NCBI RefSeq assembly: GCF_020026895.1
Contig: NZ_JAINZW010000005.1
Span: 62,001-126,000 of the forward strand
Direction: 5' to 3'
DNA length: 64,000 nucleotides
DNA from: Novilysobacter selenitireducens
GTDB lineage: Bacteria > Pseudomonadota > Gammaproteobacteria > Xanthomonadales > Xanthomonadaceae
Below, in pieces: positions 39,044-48,975 of this stretch (positions are counted from its first letter, which is position 1; each line of letters starts with the position of its first letter). The notes under the pieces are model-generated. The model did no database searches and had not been told where the DNA came from. It saw only the letters and a program-made list of their open reading frames with translations. Made by a program: the position numbers and the translations under genes.

Positions 39044-39720
39044 CCGTCCCGACCGGCGCCGGTCCAGCCGTGTTCGCGCCGCCCACCGCGAAGGTCCGTG
39101 ACCTTGGTCGCCAACGCTACGAGCCGGTGTGGCGTGCGATGCAGGCCTTTACCGACGCCCGCGACGAGGCGACCCCCGACGAGTTGTGGCTGGTCGAGCA
39201 CGACCCCGTGTTCACCTTGGGCCAGGCCGGCAAGCCCGAGCACGTGCTGATGCCCGGCGACATCCCGGTGCTGCATGTCGACCGCGGCGGCCAGGTCACC
39301 TACCACGGCCCCGGCCAGATCGTGCTGTACCCGCTGCTGGACCTGCGCCGGTTGAAGGTCGGCGTACGCGAGTACGTGTGCCGGATCGAGCAGGCCATCA
39401 TCGACACGCTGGGCGACTGGAACATCGAAGCCGTGCGTCGCGAGGGCGCCCCCGGGGTCTACGTCGCCGGCGCCAAGATCGCCGCGCTGGGCATCCGCGT
39501 GCGGCGCGGCTGCACCTTCCATGGCCTGGCCTTCAACATCGCCATGGACCTCTCGCCGTTCCAGCGGATCAATCCGTGCGGGTTCGAGGGGTTGCAGGTG
39601 ACCTCGCTGGTAGACTTGGGCGGTCCGTCGGGGCTGGACGCGGTCAAGCCCGCACTGGTTGGACACGTGGCCGCGCAGTTCGGCCTTGAGGTCGAACCGG
39701 CGCCGCCACCGACGCTCTGA
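39031..39720 (+). CDS. lipB: LipB, octanoyl-[ACP]:protein octanoyltransferase
   Basis: The 229-residue enzyme moves octanoate from acyl carrier protein to the lipoyl domains of 2-oxo-acid dehydrogenases. [20 protein letters not shown] holds the substrate loop, and the Lys149 (GAKIAALG) and Cys183 (INPCGFEG) pair is the catalytic dyad. The start is GTG at 39031, 5 bp after GGAAG and inside ybeD; a GTG at 39070 is a weaker alternative. It forms one unit with ybeD and lipA. Confidence 0.95.
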   Translation: MDAVAVPTGAGPAVFAPPTAKVRDLGRQRYEPVWRAMQAFTDARDEATPDELWLVEHDPVFTLGQAGKPEHVLMPGDIPVLHVDRGGQVTYHGPGQIVLYPLLDLRRLKVGVREYVCRIEQAIIDTLGDWNIEAVRREGAPGVYVAGAKIAALGIRVRRGCTFHGLAFNIAMDLSPFQRINPCGFEGLQVTSLVDLGGPSGLDAVKPALVGHVAAQFGLEVEPAPPPTL

Positions 39721-39798
39721 CCGCGGCTCCCGCACGGCACACGCCCGCTCCGTTCCCAGTCACCGCCTCCCGCCCTTCCGGGAAGGAATTCCAGCGAC

Positions 39799-40812
39799 AT
39801 GACCGACACCGCCTCCAAGACCATCCCGCTCGCCGTCGTCGGCACCGACGCGCCCGCCGCGTTGCAGCCGGGCGTCAAGCAGGTGGCCGGCGACAAGATC
39901 AGCCGCTCGCCGGTGCAGTTCGCCGACGTGCCGGTGTTGCGCAAGCCGTCGTGGATCCGCGTGCGCATCCCGTCGGGCAACTCGGTGCAGCAGCTCAAGG
40001 CCAAGCTGCGCGAAAACCGGCTGGTGACGGTGTGCGAGGAGGCCAGCTGCCCGAACATCCACGAGTGCTTCAGCCACGGCACCGCCACGTTCATGATCCT
40101 GGGCGAGGTATGCACGCGCCGCTGCAGCTTCTGCGACGTCGCCCACGGCCGCCCCAAGCCGCCGGACCCGACCGAGCCGCTCACCCTGGCGCAGACCGTG
40201 GCCGACATGGGTCTGCGCTACGTCGTGGTCACCAGCGTCGACCGCGACGACCTGCGCGACGGCGGCGCCCAGCACTTCGTCGACTGCATCGCCGCCATCC
40301 GCGAGCACAGCCCGCGCACGCGGGTGGAAATCCTCACGCCCGACTTCCGTGGCAAGGGCCGCATGGACCGCGCGCTGGAGATCTTCGCGACGCAGCCGCC
40401 GGACGTGTTCAACCACAACGTCGAGACGGTGCCCGACCTCTACCGCAACGTGCGCCCGGGTGCGGATTACCAGTGGTCGATGACGCTGCTGCAGCGCTTC
40501 AAGGCGCAGCATCCCGAGGTGGTGACCAAGTCCGGGGTCATGCTGGGCCTGGGCGAGACCATGCCGCAGGTCGAACAGACGCTTCGCGACCTGCGCGCGC
40601 ACGACGTCGACATGATCACCATCGGCCAGTACCTGCAGCCCAGTGCCCACCACCACCCGGTGATGCGTTACTGGACGCCGGAGGAATTCAAGCAGCTGGA
40701 GGACTTCGGCCACGCGCTGGGGTTCACCCACGTCGCGTCGGGCCCGCTGGTGCGCTCGTCGTACCACGCCGACCGCTCCGCGGCCGAAGCCGGGCTCGCG
40801 GTCGGCGCCTGA
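39799..40812 (+). CDS. lipA: LipA, lipoyl synthase
   Basis: The 337-residue radical-SAM enzyme inserts two sulfur atoms into octanoyl chains. The auxiliary cluster motif is [12 protein letters not shown] (Cys79, Cys84, Cys90) and the radical-SAM cluster motif is CTRRCSFC (Cys105, Cys109, Cys112); PLVRSSYHA supplies the conserved RSSY serine ligand. GAAGGAATTCCAGCG before the ATG contains the ribosome binding site. The N-terminal 30 residues are variable. Assignment is certain. Confidence 0.97.
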   Translation: MTDTASKTIPLAVVGTDAPAALQPGVKQVAGDKISRSPVQFADVPVLRKPSWIRVRIPSGNSVQQLKAKLRENRLVTVCEEASCPNIHECFSHGTATFMILGEVCTRRCSFCDVAHGRPKPPDPTEPLTLAQTVADMGLRYVVVTSVDRDDLRDGGAQHFVDCIAAIREHSPRTRVEILTPDFRGKGRMDRALEIFATQPPDVFNHNVETVPDLYRNVRPGADYQWSMTLLQRFKAQHPEVVTKSGVMLGLGETMPQVEQTLRDLRAHDVDMITIGQYLQPSAHHHPVMRYWTPEEFKQLEDFGHALGFTHVASGPLVRSSYHADRSAAEAGLAVGA

Positions 40813-41107
40813 TCTGCACGGCGCGCCGGCCCCCTGGCGTGGCCGAGGTGGCACTGCGTTTCGCGTAACGCGTGGATAACGGGCAACGCGCCATGCTGGG
40901 CCTGCCGTTGCGTAGCTGAACCGTTTTGATGTCATCGCCCCGACACAGCCGTGATCGGCGTGACAGGCACGGCAACTTTCGGCACTGTGGGGCGGTCATA
41001 GCCCGTCGCATGCTGCCATCGGCCGAACCTGCCGCCGGCCGCGACGCGCCACCGCCCGGCAGGGCCCCCACCCGCGACCAGGCCGCCCACGGCCGGAATT
41101 CTTGCCG

Positions 41108-43372
41108 ATGAATGCCAAATCCACTCTCCTCGCCTTCCTGCTGACCGCGCCGCTGGCCTTGCTGGCGCGTGACAACGGGTTGGCGCAGGTGTCGCCCGCC
41201 GACGCCTCCCCCGATACGGACCGCTCCGAGGCGACCGCCAGCCGCACACCGGCGCGCGACCCGGGTGCGCTGCAGTTGCCGGGCGGGCCGACCGAAGACC
41301 AGACGATCGCCGCGAAGTACGTCACCGGCGTGCTGTCGGACAGCCGCTATGCGTACCGGCCGATGCCGCTGGACGACGCGCTGTCGGCCGACATGTACAA
41401 GCGATACTTGGAGACGCTCGACGGCGGCAAGCAGTTCTTCACCGCCGCCGACATCGCGCGCTTCGACCGCTACGAAACGCGGCTCGACGATGCCCTGCAG
41501 AACGGCGAACTGGAGCCGGCATACGCGATGTTCGCGATCTACCGCCAGCGCGTTGATGAGCGCGTGGCGTTCGCGCGCGAGCTGCTCAAGCGCGACGTAT
41601 TCACCTTCAACGGCGACGACGTCTTCGAGTACGACCGCGAGGACGCCCCGTGGGCCGCCGACGCCGCCGAGCTGGACGCGCTGTGGACGCAGTCGGTGCG
41701 TAACGACTGGCTGCGCCTGAAGCTGGCCGGCAAGGAGGAGGCCGACATCCGCACCACGCTGGACAAGCGCTACGAGAACCTCAGCGAAAGCGTCGCCGAG
41801 CTGAAGGGCGAGGACGTGTTCCAGACCTTCCTCAACAGCTATGCCAATGCGATCGACCCGCACACCGACTACCTGACCCCGCGCTCGGCCGACAACTTCA
41901 ACCTGTCGATGTCGCTGTCGCTGGAAGGCATCGGCGCGGTGCTGCAGAAGCAGGACGACGTGGTGGCGATCCGCGAGATCGTGCCCGGCGGCCCGGCCGG
42001 CAGCTCCGGCAAGGTCAAGCCCGGCGACCGCGTGGTCGCGGTCGGGCAGGGCGGCAGCGGCCCGATGGAAGACGTGATCGGCTGGCGCATCGACGATGTC
42101 GTCGCCAAGATCCGCGGCAAGAAGGGCACGCAGGTGCGGCTGGACGTGATCCCGGCCGAGATGGGCCTGGACACGCCGCCCAGCCGCGTCGTGCTGGTGC
42201 GTGACAAAGTGCGGCTGGAGGACCAGGCGGCCAAGTCCAAGGTGCTGGACATCCCCGGCACCAATGGCGCCGCCGACCAGCGCATCGGCGTGATCGAGCT
42301 GCCGGGCTTCTACCAGGACTTCGAAGGCCGCCGCAGCAACAACGGCGAGTACGCCTCCGCCACCCGCGACGTCGCGCGTCTGCTCAAGGAGTTCGATGGC
42401 CAAGACGTCGACGGCGTCGTGCTGGACCTGCGCAACAACGGCGGCGGCTCGCTGACGGAGGCCATCGAGCTCACCGGCCTGTTCATCGACCGCGGCCCGG
42501 TGGTGCAGGTGCGCGAGTCCAGTGGCCGGGTCAGCGTCGAGGGCGACAGCGATGCCGGCATCGCGTGGGAAGGCCCGCTGGCGGTGCTGATCAACCGTGG
42601 CTCGGCTTCGGCTTCGGAGATCTTCGCCGGCGCCATCCAGGACTACGGCCGCGGCCTGGTGATCGGCGAGACCACCTTCGGCAAGGGCACGGTGCAGAAC
42701 CTGCTCGACCTGGACCGCTGGCCCGCCAACGAGGAGGCCCGCTTCGGCCAGCTCAAGCTGACCATTGCGCAGTTCTTCCGCGTCAGCGGCGGCTCCACGC
42801 AGAACAAGGGCGTGGTGCCGGACATCCAGTTCCCGGCGTCGGTCGATGCCACCGAGTACGGCGAGAGCACCTACGACAACGCGCTGCCGTGGACCAAGAT
42901 CGCCGCGGTGCCGCATACGCGCTACGGCAACTTCCAGCCGCTGATCCCGCAGCTGGAGGCCCGCCACGAGGCGCGCGTGGCCAAGGATCGCGAGTTCCAG
43001 TGGTGGAACGAGGACGTGGCGCAGTTCCGCGAGGAAAGCGCCAAGACCTCGATCAGCCTCAACGAAGCCGAGCGCCGCGCCGAGCGCGACCGCAACGAGG
43101 CCAAGCGCCAGGAGCGCCAGGCCATCCGCAAGGAGCTGGGGCTGGCCCTGGACCCGCTGGCCGAGGACGCGGCCGACGACGGGCTCGCCGCCTCCGAGCG
43201 CGACATCGTCCGCGATGCGCAGCGCGAGAAGCTGGCCGAGGACCGTCCCGACCCGCTGCTGCGCGAGTCCGCCGCGATCCTGGCCGATGCGATCCAGCTC
43301 TTGAACGACGACGGCCAGCTGTCGGCGCAGGTGCTCAAGCAGGTCGACACCCCGGGGCACTGGGCCGACTGA
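41108..43372 (+). CDS. prc: Tail-specific protease Prc
   Basis: The 754-residue periplasmic protease has a signal peptide, a helical N-terminal domain, a PDZ domain (about 260-345), a CtpA-type peptidase S41 domain and a C-terminal DUF3340 region rich in Glu/Arg/Lys (ERRAERDRNEAKRQERQAIR). The catalytic Ser is Ser501 in GSASASE and the Lys is Lys526 in TTFGKGTVQ, 25 residues apart as in E. coli. It trims or destroys envelope proteins, among them peptidoglycan hydrolases, which fits its place after the wall block. The 295-bp gap before it holds no gene and no clear promoter. Confidence 0.95.
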   Translation: MNAKSTLLAFLLTAPLALLARDNGLAQVSPADASPDTDRSEATASRTPARDPGALQLPGGPTEDQTIAAKYVTGVLSDSRYAYRPMPLDDALSADMYKRYLETLDGGKQFFTAADIARFDRYETRLDDALQNGELEPAYAMFAIYRQRVDERVAFARELLKRDVFTFNGDDVFEYDREDAPWAADAAELDALWTQSVRNDWLRLKLAGKEEADIRTTLDKRYENLSESVAELKGEDVFQTFLNSYANAIDPHTDYLTPRSADNFNLSMSLSLEGIGAVLQKQDDVVAIREIVPGGPAGSSGKVKPGDRVVAVGQGGSGPMEDVIGWRIDDVVAKIRGKKGTQVRLDVIPAEMGLDTPPSRVVLVRDKVRLEDQAAKSKVLDIPGTNGAADQRIGVIELPGFYQDFEGRRSNNGEYASATRDVARLLKEFDGQDVDGVVLDLRNNGGGSLTEAIELTGLFIDRGPVVQVRESSGRVSVEGDSDAGIAWEGPLAVLINRGSASASEIFAGAIQDYGRGLVIGETTFGKGTVQNLLDLDRWPANEEARFGQLKLTIAQFFRVSGGSTQNKGVVPDIQFPASVDATEYGESTYDNALPWTKIAAVPHTRYGNFQPLIPQLEARHEARVAKDREFQWWNEDVAQFREESAKTSISLNEAERRAERDRNEAKRQERQAIRKELGLALDPLAEDAADDGLAASERDIVRDAQREKLAEDRPDPLLRESAAILADAIQLLNDDGQLSAQVLKQVDTPGHWAD

Positions 43373-43397
43373 CCTTCTCCTTTGGTGATGCAGGGCT

Positions 43398-43428
43398 GCG
43401 GGCACCCTCGGGTGCCCGCGCTCGTTTT
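43398..43428 (+). terminator. Rho-independent terminator after prc
   Basis: A 9-bp stem gcgggcacc / ggtgcccgc with loop ctcg is followed by gctcgtttt, 26 bp after the prc stop. Confidence 0.8.
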
Positions 43429-43561
43429 GGCGGCGCAACACAGCATCCCGCGCAACTTGACGTGGACATGACGACCGGCGCTGCGCAGCGCCCCGCCGCT
43501 CCCGTATCCTCGCGCCTCGCGGCGCCACCCGGTGCCGCCCCTCCCCCAGCGAGCCCGGTGC

Positions 43562-44494
43562 ATGAACGCGTCCTCCCTGCCGCTGCCGGCCGCGCGCGGC
43601 CTCGCCGTCGCGTTCGCGCTGGCCTCGGTCTACGTGCTGTGGGGCTCGACCTACCTCGCCATCCGCTACGCGCTGGAGAGCTACCCGCCGTTCCTGCTGG
43701 GCACCTTCCGCATGTTCACCGCCGGCGCCCTGATGTACGCGGTGCTGCGGATGCGCGGGGCCGCGCCGCCGACGGCGAAGCAGTGGCGCACGCTGGTGGT
43801 GCTGTCGATCTTCATGGTGCTGCTGTCCAACGGGCTGGTGAACTTGGCCGAGACCGAAGTGGGATCGGGCATGGCCGCCATTGCCGTGGCCTCGATGCCG
43901 CTGTTCGCCGGCGTGTTCGCGATGCTGCGCGGCCGCCATCCCACGCGCTCGGAGTGGGTCGGCCTGGTGATCGGCTTCGGCGGCGTAGTGTGGCTCAACG
44001 CCGGCAGCAACCTGTCCACGTCGACGCTCGGACTGGTGTGCCTGACCATCGCGCCGATCGCCTGGGCGTGGGGCTCGATCTGGAGCCGCGACCTCGACCT
44101 GCCCGCGCCCTTCATGGCCGCCGCCGGGCAGATGATTGCCGGCAGCGGCTGGATGCTGGCCGCCGCGCTGGTCACCGGCGAGCGCATGACCGCCATGCCA
44201 ACGCTCGAGGCCACGGCCGCGCTGCTGTGGCTGATCGTGGCCGGTTCGATCTTCGGCTTCACCGCCTACATCTGGCTGCTGCACCACGTGCGCCCGGCGC
44301 TGGCCACCAGCTATGCCTACGTCAACCCGCCGATCGCGGTGCTGTTTGGTGCGGTGATCGCCGGTGAGGTGTTCACCACCCACGACCTCGGTGCGATGGC
44401 GGTGATCCTGGCCGGCGTGGCGATCATCACCGTCGCCAGGGCGCGCCACGGTCGCCCGGTGGTGCCGGCCACGCCGACGGAGCCCGCCGCATGA
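43562..44494 (+). CDS. EamA/DMT family transporter (YedA-like)
   Basis: The 310-residue protein has ten membrane segments in two EamA repeats. ASVYVLWGSTYLAIRYALESYPPFLLGTFR is split over the first helices and typical of the YedA group; TSYAYVNPPIAVLFGAVIAGE marks the second repeat. Such proteins export amino acids or other metabolites; the substrate is unknown. The ATG at 43562 was taken because the preceding in-frame codons are Pro/Arg-rich. It overlaps rarD by 4 bp. Confidence 0.88.
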   Translation: MNASSLPLPAARGLAVAFALASVYVLWGSTYLAIRYALESYPPFLLGTFRMFTAGALMYAVLRMRGAAPPTAKQWRTLVVLSIFMVLLSNGLVNLAETEVGSGMAAIAVASMPLFAGVFAMLRGRHPTRSEWVGLVIGFGGVVWLNAGSNLSTSTLGLVCLTIAPIAWAWGSIWSRDLDLPAPFMAAAGQMIAGSGWMLAAALVTGERMTAMPTLEATAALLWLIVAGSIFGFTAYIWLLHHVRPALATSYAYVNPPIAVLFGAVIAGEVFTTHDLGAMAVILAGVAIITVARARHGRPVVPATPTEPAA

Positions 44495-45399
44495 CCGGGC
44501 CGATGACCGACTACCGCCGCGGGTTGTGGATGGCCACCGGCGCGTTCGTGATCTGGGGCCTGATGCCGCTGTACTGGCACCTGCTCAAGGCAGTGCCGTC
44601 GCTGCAGATCATCGCCCACCGCATTGTCTGGAGCGCGGTGCTGGTGCTGGGCTGGCTGCTGCTCAAGCAGGGCACGCGCTGGCTGCGCGCAGTGCGCGAA
44701 CAGCCGCGGCTGGCCGGCCTGCTCGCGCTGAGTGGACTGTTCATCGCCTTCAACTGGGGCCTGTACATCTGGGCGGTCAACGCCGGGCACGTGGTCGAGA
44801 CGAGCCTGGGGTACTTCATCAATCCGCTGCTCAACGTGGTGCTGGGCGTGGTGCTGCTGCGCGAGCGCCTGCGCGCCGCGCAGTGGCTGGCCGTCGCGAT
44901 CGCCACCGCCGGCGTGCTGTGGCTGACCTTCAACTACGGCAGCTTCCCGTGGATCGCGCTGACGCTGGCGACGTCGTTCGCGATGTACGGCTTCATCCGC
45001 AAGCTCACCACCATCGACTCACTGCCCGGCCTCGGCATCGAGAGCGGCTACCTGCTGCTGCCGGCGCTGGCGCTGCTGCTGTGGGGCGAGTCGACCGGGC
45101 AGGGCCACGTGCTGGATGCATGGTGGCCGTGGACCGACCTGCTGCTGGTGCTGGGCGGTGCGCTCACCGCGCTGCCGCTGATCGGGTTCGCCTACGCCGT
45201 GCGGCGCGTGCCGCTGTCGACGGTCGGCCTGCTGCAGTACCTGGCGCCGACGCTGCAGCTGGTGTGCGGCGTGGCGGTGCTGGGCGAGCCGTTCGGCCGC
45301 GACCGCGTGATCGGCTTCGTGCTGATCTGGATCGCGCTGGCGGTGTACGCGGTCGACGGGCTGTTGCGATCGCGTCGACCGGCGGTGGCGGCCGGCTGA
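44491..45399 (+). CDS. rarD: RarD family EamA transporter
   Basis: The 302-residue ten-helix protein has the RarD signatures: GLWMATGAFVIWGLMPLYWHLL at the start (split here across the first helix), AHRIVWSAVLVL, FNWGLYIWAVNAGHVVETSLG and YFINPLLNVVLGVVLLRERL. RarD proteins are chloramphenicol-sensitivity-type exporters whose true substrate is not known. It overlaps the preceding transporter by 4 bp (ATGA), so the two are translated together. It is convergent with the ABC permease gene, 21 bp apart, with no terminator hairpin visible. Confidence 0.9.
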   Translation: MTGPMTDYRRGLWMATGAFVIWGLMPLYWHLLKAVPSLQIIAHRIVWSAVLVLGWLLLKQGTRWLRAVREQPRLAGLLALSGLFIAFNWGLYIWAVNAGHVVETSLGYFINPLLNVVLGVVLLRERLRAAQWLAVAIATAGVLWLTFNYGSFPWIALTLATSFAMYGFIRKLTTIDSLPGLGIESGYLLLPALALLLWGESTGQGHVLDAWWPWTDLLLVLGGALTALPLIGFAYAVRRVPLSTVGLLQYLAPTLQLVCGVAVLGEPFGRDRVIGFVLIWIALAVYAVDGLLRSRRPAVAAG

Positions 45400-45420
45400 C
45401 CGCCACCGCAGTGCGTCGGG

Positions 45421-46737
45421 TCAGGCCGCGCGCAACGCGTCGGTCACCGGCATGCGCGCCGCGCGCAGGGCGGGGAACAGGCCGCCGACCAGGCCGATGC
45501 CCAGCGCCCACTTCAGGCCGGTCCACAGCAGGTCGGGCGAGACCTGGAACTGGAACACCACCTGGCTGAAGTTCTGGCCCAGGGTGCTGACGCTGTAGCC
45601 GTTGAAGACGATCCACGCCAGCGCGGCGCCGAGCACGCCACCCAGCAGCGCCAGCAGCATCGTCTCCAGCATCACCGCCACCACCACCGGCAGGCCGCGG
45701 AAGCCGAGCGCGCGCATGGTCGCGATCTCGCGTGCACGTCCGGCCACCGCCGCGTACATGGTGTTGAGCGCGCCGAACACCGCGCCGATCGCCATGATCG
45801 TGCCGATCACCGTGCCCAGGATCTTGATCAGCTTGGTCAGGCCCTCGGACTGCTTGGCGTAGTAGTCGCGCGTGGTCTGCACGTCCAGCTTCAGGCGCGG
45901 GTCGGCGGCCAGCGCGGCCTTCAGGCGGGTGAAGCCGTCCTTGCCGTCCAGCCCGACCGTCACCGACTGGAACGAGGTGCGGTTGTAGGTCGACGCCAGC
46001 GTCTCGCCATCGGCCCACAGCTCCGAGTCGTGCGAGTCGCCGGAGGCGAACACGCCGACCACGGTCCAGTCCTGGTTGACCAGCTCGATGGTCCTGCCGA
46101 CCTCAAGGCCTTCGAACTTCGACTGCGCCCCCTGGCCGACCACCAGCTCACGCAGGCCCGGCTCGAACGCGCGGCCTTCGACCACCTTCAGTTGCGGGCG
46201 CAGCGCCCAGCCTTCCGGGCCGACGCCACGCAATTGCGCGTTGGCATCCAGCCCGTCGCCCTTGCTGACCAGGTTGATCACCTGCGACAGCTCGGGCGAG
46301 ACGCGCCCGCGCCCGTCATCGCCCCTGGCGATCCCGGCCAGGCTGCCGATCAGCGGCACCTGGTCGCGCGTGATCACCGAGTTGGTCTCGGCCTGGGAGC
46401 CGCCGCGCAGGATGATCGCGGAGCCGTCGCTGCCGGTCTGCTGCAGCGTGGCCTGGAAGCCTTCGCCCATCGCAAGCATTGCCACCAGCACGCCGACCAC
46501 GCCGGCGATGCCGATCACGATCACGCTGGAGGCGCCCCAGCGCTGCGGCAGGCTGGCTAGGCCGACGCCGGCCACCGCCAGCGTCTGCCGGCCGCGCCGG
46601 GTCAGCACCAGCCACAGTGCCAGCAGCACCGCCACGCCAAGCACGGCCTGCCACGGCGCCATCATCCAGGCCACCAGGCCGGCGACCAGCGCCAGCAGGA
46701 TGCCGAGGTTCACCAACCACTTCTTCAGGCGTTTCAT
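45421..46737 (-). CDS. ABC transporter permease (FtsX/MacB type), second of two
   Basis: The 438-residue protein has two N-terminal helices (about 8-45), a third near residue 70-90 that starts the MacB-type unit, a large periplasmic MacB_PCD domain (about 95-310) and three C-terminal FtsX helices with FGALNTMYAAVAGRAREIATMRALGF. The extra first helix pair is unusual for MacB permeases. It is the last gene of the adaptor-ATPase-permease-permease operon, 22 bp after the other permease, and the two most likely form a heterodimer. Substrate unknown; lipid, peptide or drug export are all possible. Confidence 0.88.
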   Translation of the reverse strand: MKRLKKWLVNLGILLALVAGLVAWMMAPWQAVLGVAVLLALWLVLTRRGRQTLAVAGVGLASLPQRWGASSVIVIGIAGVVGVLVAMLAMGEGFQATLQQTGSDGSAIILRGGSQAETNSVITRDQVPLIGSLAGIARGDDGRGRVSPELSQVINLVSKGDGLDANAQLRGVGPEGWALRPQLKVVEGRAFEPGLRELVVGQGAQSKFEGLEVGRTIELVNQDWTVVGVFASGDSHDSELWADGETLASTYNRTSFQSVTVGLDGKDGFTRLKAALAADPRLKLDVQTTRDYYAKQSEGLTKLIKILGTVIGTIMAIGAVFGALNTMYAAVAGRAREIATMRALGFRGLPVVVAVMLETMLLALLGGVLGAALAWIVFNGYSVSTLGQNFSQVVFQFQVSPDLLWTGLKWALGIGLVGGLFPALRAARMPVTDALRAA

Positions 46738-46759
46738 CGCATCGGTCTCCGTGGTGGGT

Positions 46760-47917
46760 TCAGCGCCCGGCCAGGGCGTCGACGATATTCAGCCGCATCG
46801 CGCGCAGCGCCGGCAGCAGGCCGACCAGCACGCCGATCGCGGCCATCAGGGCCAGGCCGACACCCCAGGTCTGCCCGGGCACGCCCGGCAACTGGATCAT
46901 CCCGCCGCTGGCCGCGCTCACCGCCGGCATGATCGCCGCGGCGATGCCCAGCCCGATCGCGCCGCCCAGCACCAGCAGCAGCACCGACTCGGCCAGCACC
47001 AGCACCAGCACGCTGCGGTTGGAGAAGCCGATCGTCTTGAGCACGGCCAGCTCCGGGATGCGCTCACGCACCGCCTGGGCCATGGTGTTGCCGGTCAGCA
47101 GCAGCAGGGTGAAGAACACCGCGCCCATGATGGCGGTGACGATCAGCCCGATGTCGGCGAACTGCTTGGCGAAGGCCTGGTTGAACGCCTGCTCGGTCTG
47201 GGTCTTGGTTTCGTGGTCGGAGTTCTCGCTCAGCGCGTCGATCGCGCGCGCCACGCGGGTCGCGTCGTTCACGTCGGCCAGCTTGACCATGTACCAGCCG
47301 ACCTCGCCCTTGACGTAGTCGTTGGCCTCGTCGAAGTACTCCCAGTGGAACAGCAGCTGGTTTTCCTCGCCGCGGCGCTTGCTGTCGTCGATGGTGAAGA
47401 TCGCACGCAGGTTGAGCGGCCAGGCGTTGTCGCCACCGCGCGGGAAGATCGTCGCCTGCAGCGGGATGGTGTCGCCGATCTTCCAGCCGTGGCGCTCGGC
47501 CAGCGCGCGACCCACCACCGCGCCGGTGCGGTCGGCCTGGAACGCGCGCATCTGGTCGGCGGGGATTTCGTACTCCGGGTACAGCTCGAAGTAGTCCGGG
47601 CCAACGGAGAAGTTGGGGAAGAAGTTCCTCGGGTCGCGGTAGATGCCGCCGAACCACGCCGCGTAGGAGACCTTCTCGACGCCGTCGACCGCCTCGATCT
47701 GCGACAGCAGCCGGTAGGGCAGCATCTGCGTGATCGACAGCCGCGAGGCCACCACCATGCGGTCGGCGCCGGCGACGCTGCCGCCGGAATTGAACGCCAC
47801 GCGCACCGAGTCGAGCATCCCGAACAGCAGGAACGCGGCGACCACCGACAGCAGCGTCAGGAACGTGCGGGTCTTGCTGCGGAACAGCGCGGCCCAGATC
47901 AGGTGCAGGTATTTCAT
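46760..47917 (-). CDS. ABC transporter permease (FtsX/MacB type), first of two
   Basis: The 385-residue protein has the standard four-helix FtsX/MacB plan: helix 1 near residue 18-40 (KTRTFLTLLSVVAAFLLFG), a periplasmic domain to about 255, then three helices with MAQAVRERIPELAVLKTIGF as coupling region. It resembles DevC-type permeases. It pairs with the next permease and with the ATPase gene upstream, from which it is separated by a 307-bp repeat-rich gap, unusual inside an operon. Confidence 0.88.
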   Translation of the reverse strand: MKYLHLIWAALFRSKTRTFLTLLSVVAAFLLFGMLDSVRVAFNSGGSVAGADRMVVASRLSITQMLPYRLLSQIEAVDGVEKVSYAAWFGGIYRDPRNFFPNFSVGPDYFELYPEYEIPADQMRAFQADRTGAVVGRALAERHGWKIGDTIPLQATIFPRGGDNAWPLNLRAIFTIDDSKRRGEENQLLFHWEYFDEANDYVKGEVGWYMVKLADVNDATRVARAIDALSENSDHETKTQTEQAFNQAFAKQFADIGLIVTAIMGAVFFTLLLLTGNTMAQAVRERIPELAVLKTIGFSNRSVLVLVLAESVLLLVLGGAIGLGIAAAIMPAVSAASGGMIQLPGVPGQTWGVGLALMAAIGVLVGLLPALRAMRLNIVDALAGR

Positions 47918-48224
47918 GTCTGCTTCCTTTGTTCTTTATTGCCTTTCCCTTTTCCCATTGGGAGAAGGAGCCCGGAGGGCGGATGAGGGTGCGGCGGAGC
48001 GGCGAACACCATGTCCGCGATGACTCTAATCAGCCCGCGTTGCTAATGCGTGCCTAGTTCGGCGCCTCGCTACTTGTGCTGAACCCTCTCCCCAACCCGT
48101 TGCTAGCCTCGTACCTCGGCAAGCAACCCCCAGCCACCGCGCCAGCGCGGTGGCGCTCACGAATGCGCGAACCAGTGGTTCGCAAACGCATTCGTTCGCC
48201 CCGGCAGGAGAGGGGCTATCCACC
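47918..48224. other. 307-bp gap inside the ABC operon, filled by repeats and hairpins
   Basis: From right to left on the transcribed strand the gap holds a split copy of the CCCTCTCC repeat family (gaaccctctccccaaccc at 48080 and ggagagggg near 48208), a structured insert (48133-48194), and the other end of the repeat (ttcccattgggagaaggagc at 47952). I see no gene. It may shift the permease/ATPase ratio or contain a separate promoter. Confidence 0.65.
48133..48194. repeat. Two adjacent strong hairpins interrupting a dispersed repeat
   Basis: Hairpin 1 is 48133-48154: gccaccgcg / cgcggtggc with a 4-base loop. Hairpin 2 is 48160-48194: outer stem cgaatgcg / cgcattcg and inner stem cgaacca / tggttcg, with one small bulge. 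Together they make a compact structured stretch of about 60 bases. Confidence 0.7.
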
Positions 48225-48917
<693 letters not shown>

Positions 48918-48975
48918 GGCGGTTCCCCGGTGTGGATGCGGTGGTGGGCGGTCAGCGGTACGACGTGGGCAGGGC

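Noticed and set aside
40813-41107. Small gene or tRNA in the 295-bp gap between lipA and prc
   Set aside because: Short frames here have no start signal or conserved composition, and no cloverleaf could be drawn by eye.
40724-44449. Open reading frame of 1241 codons on the minus strand, antisense to lipA, prc and an EamA transporter gene
   Set aside because: It runs opposite to three certain genes, has an extreme Arg/Ala/Gly/His composition and no domain. Long antisense frames are normal at this GC content.
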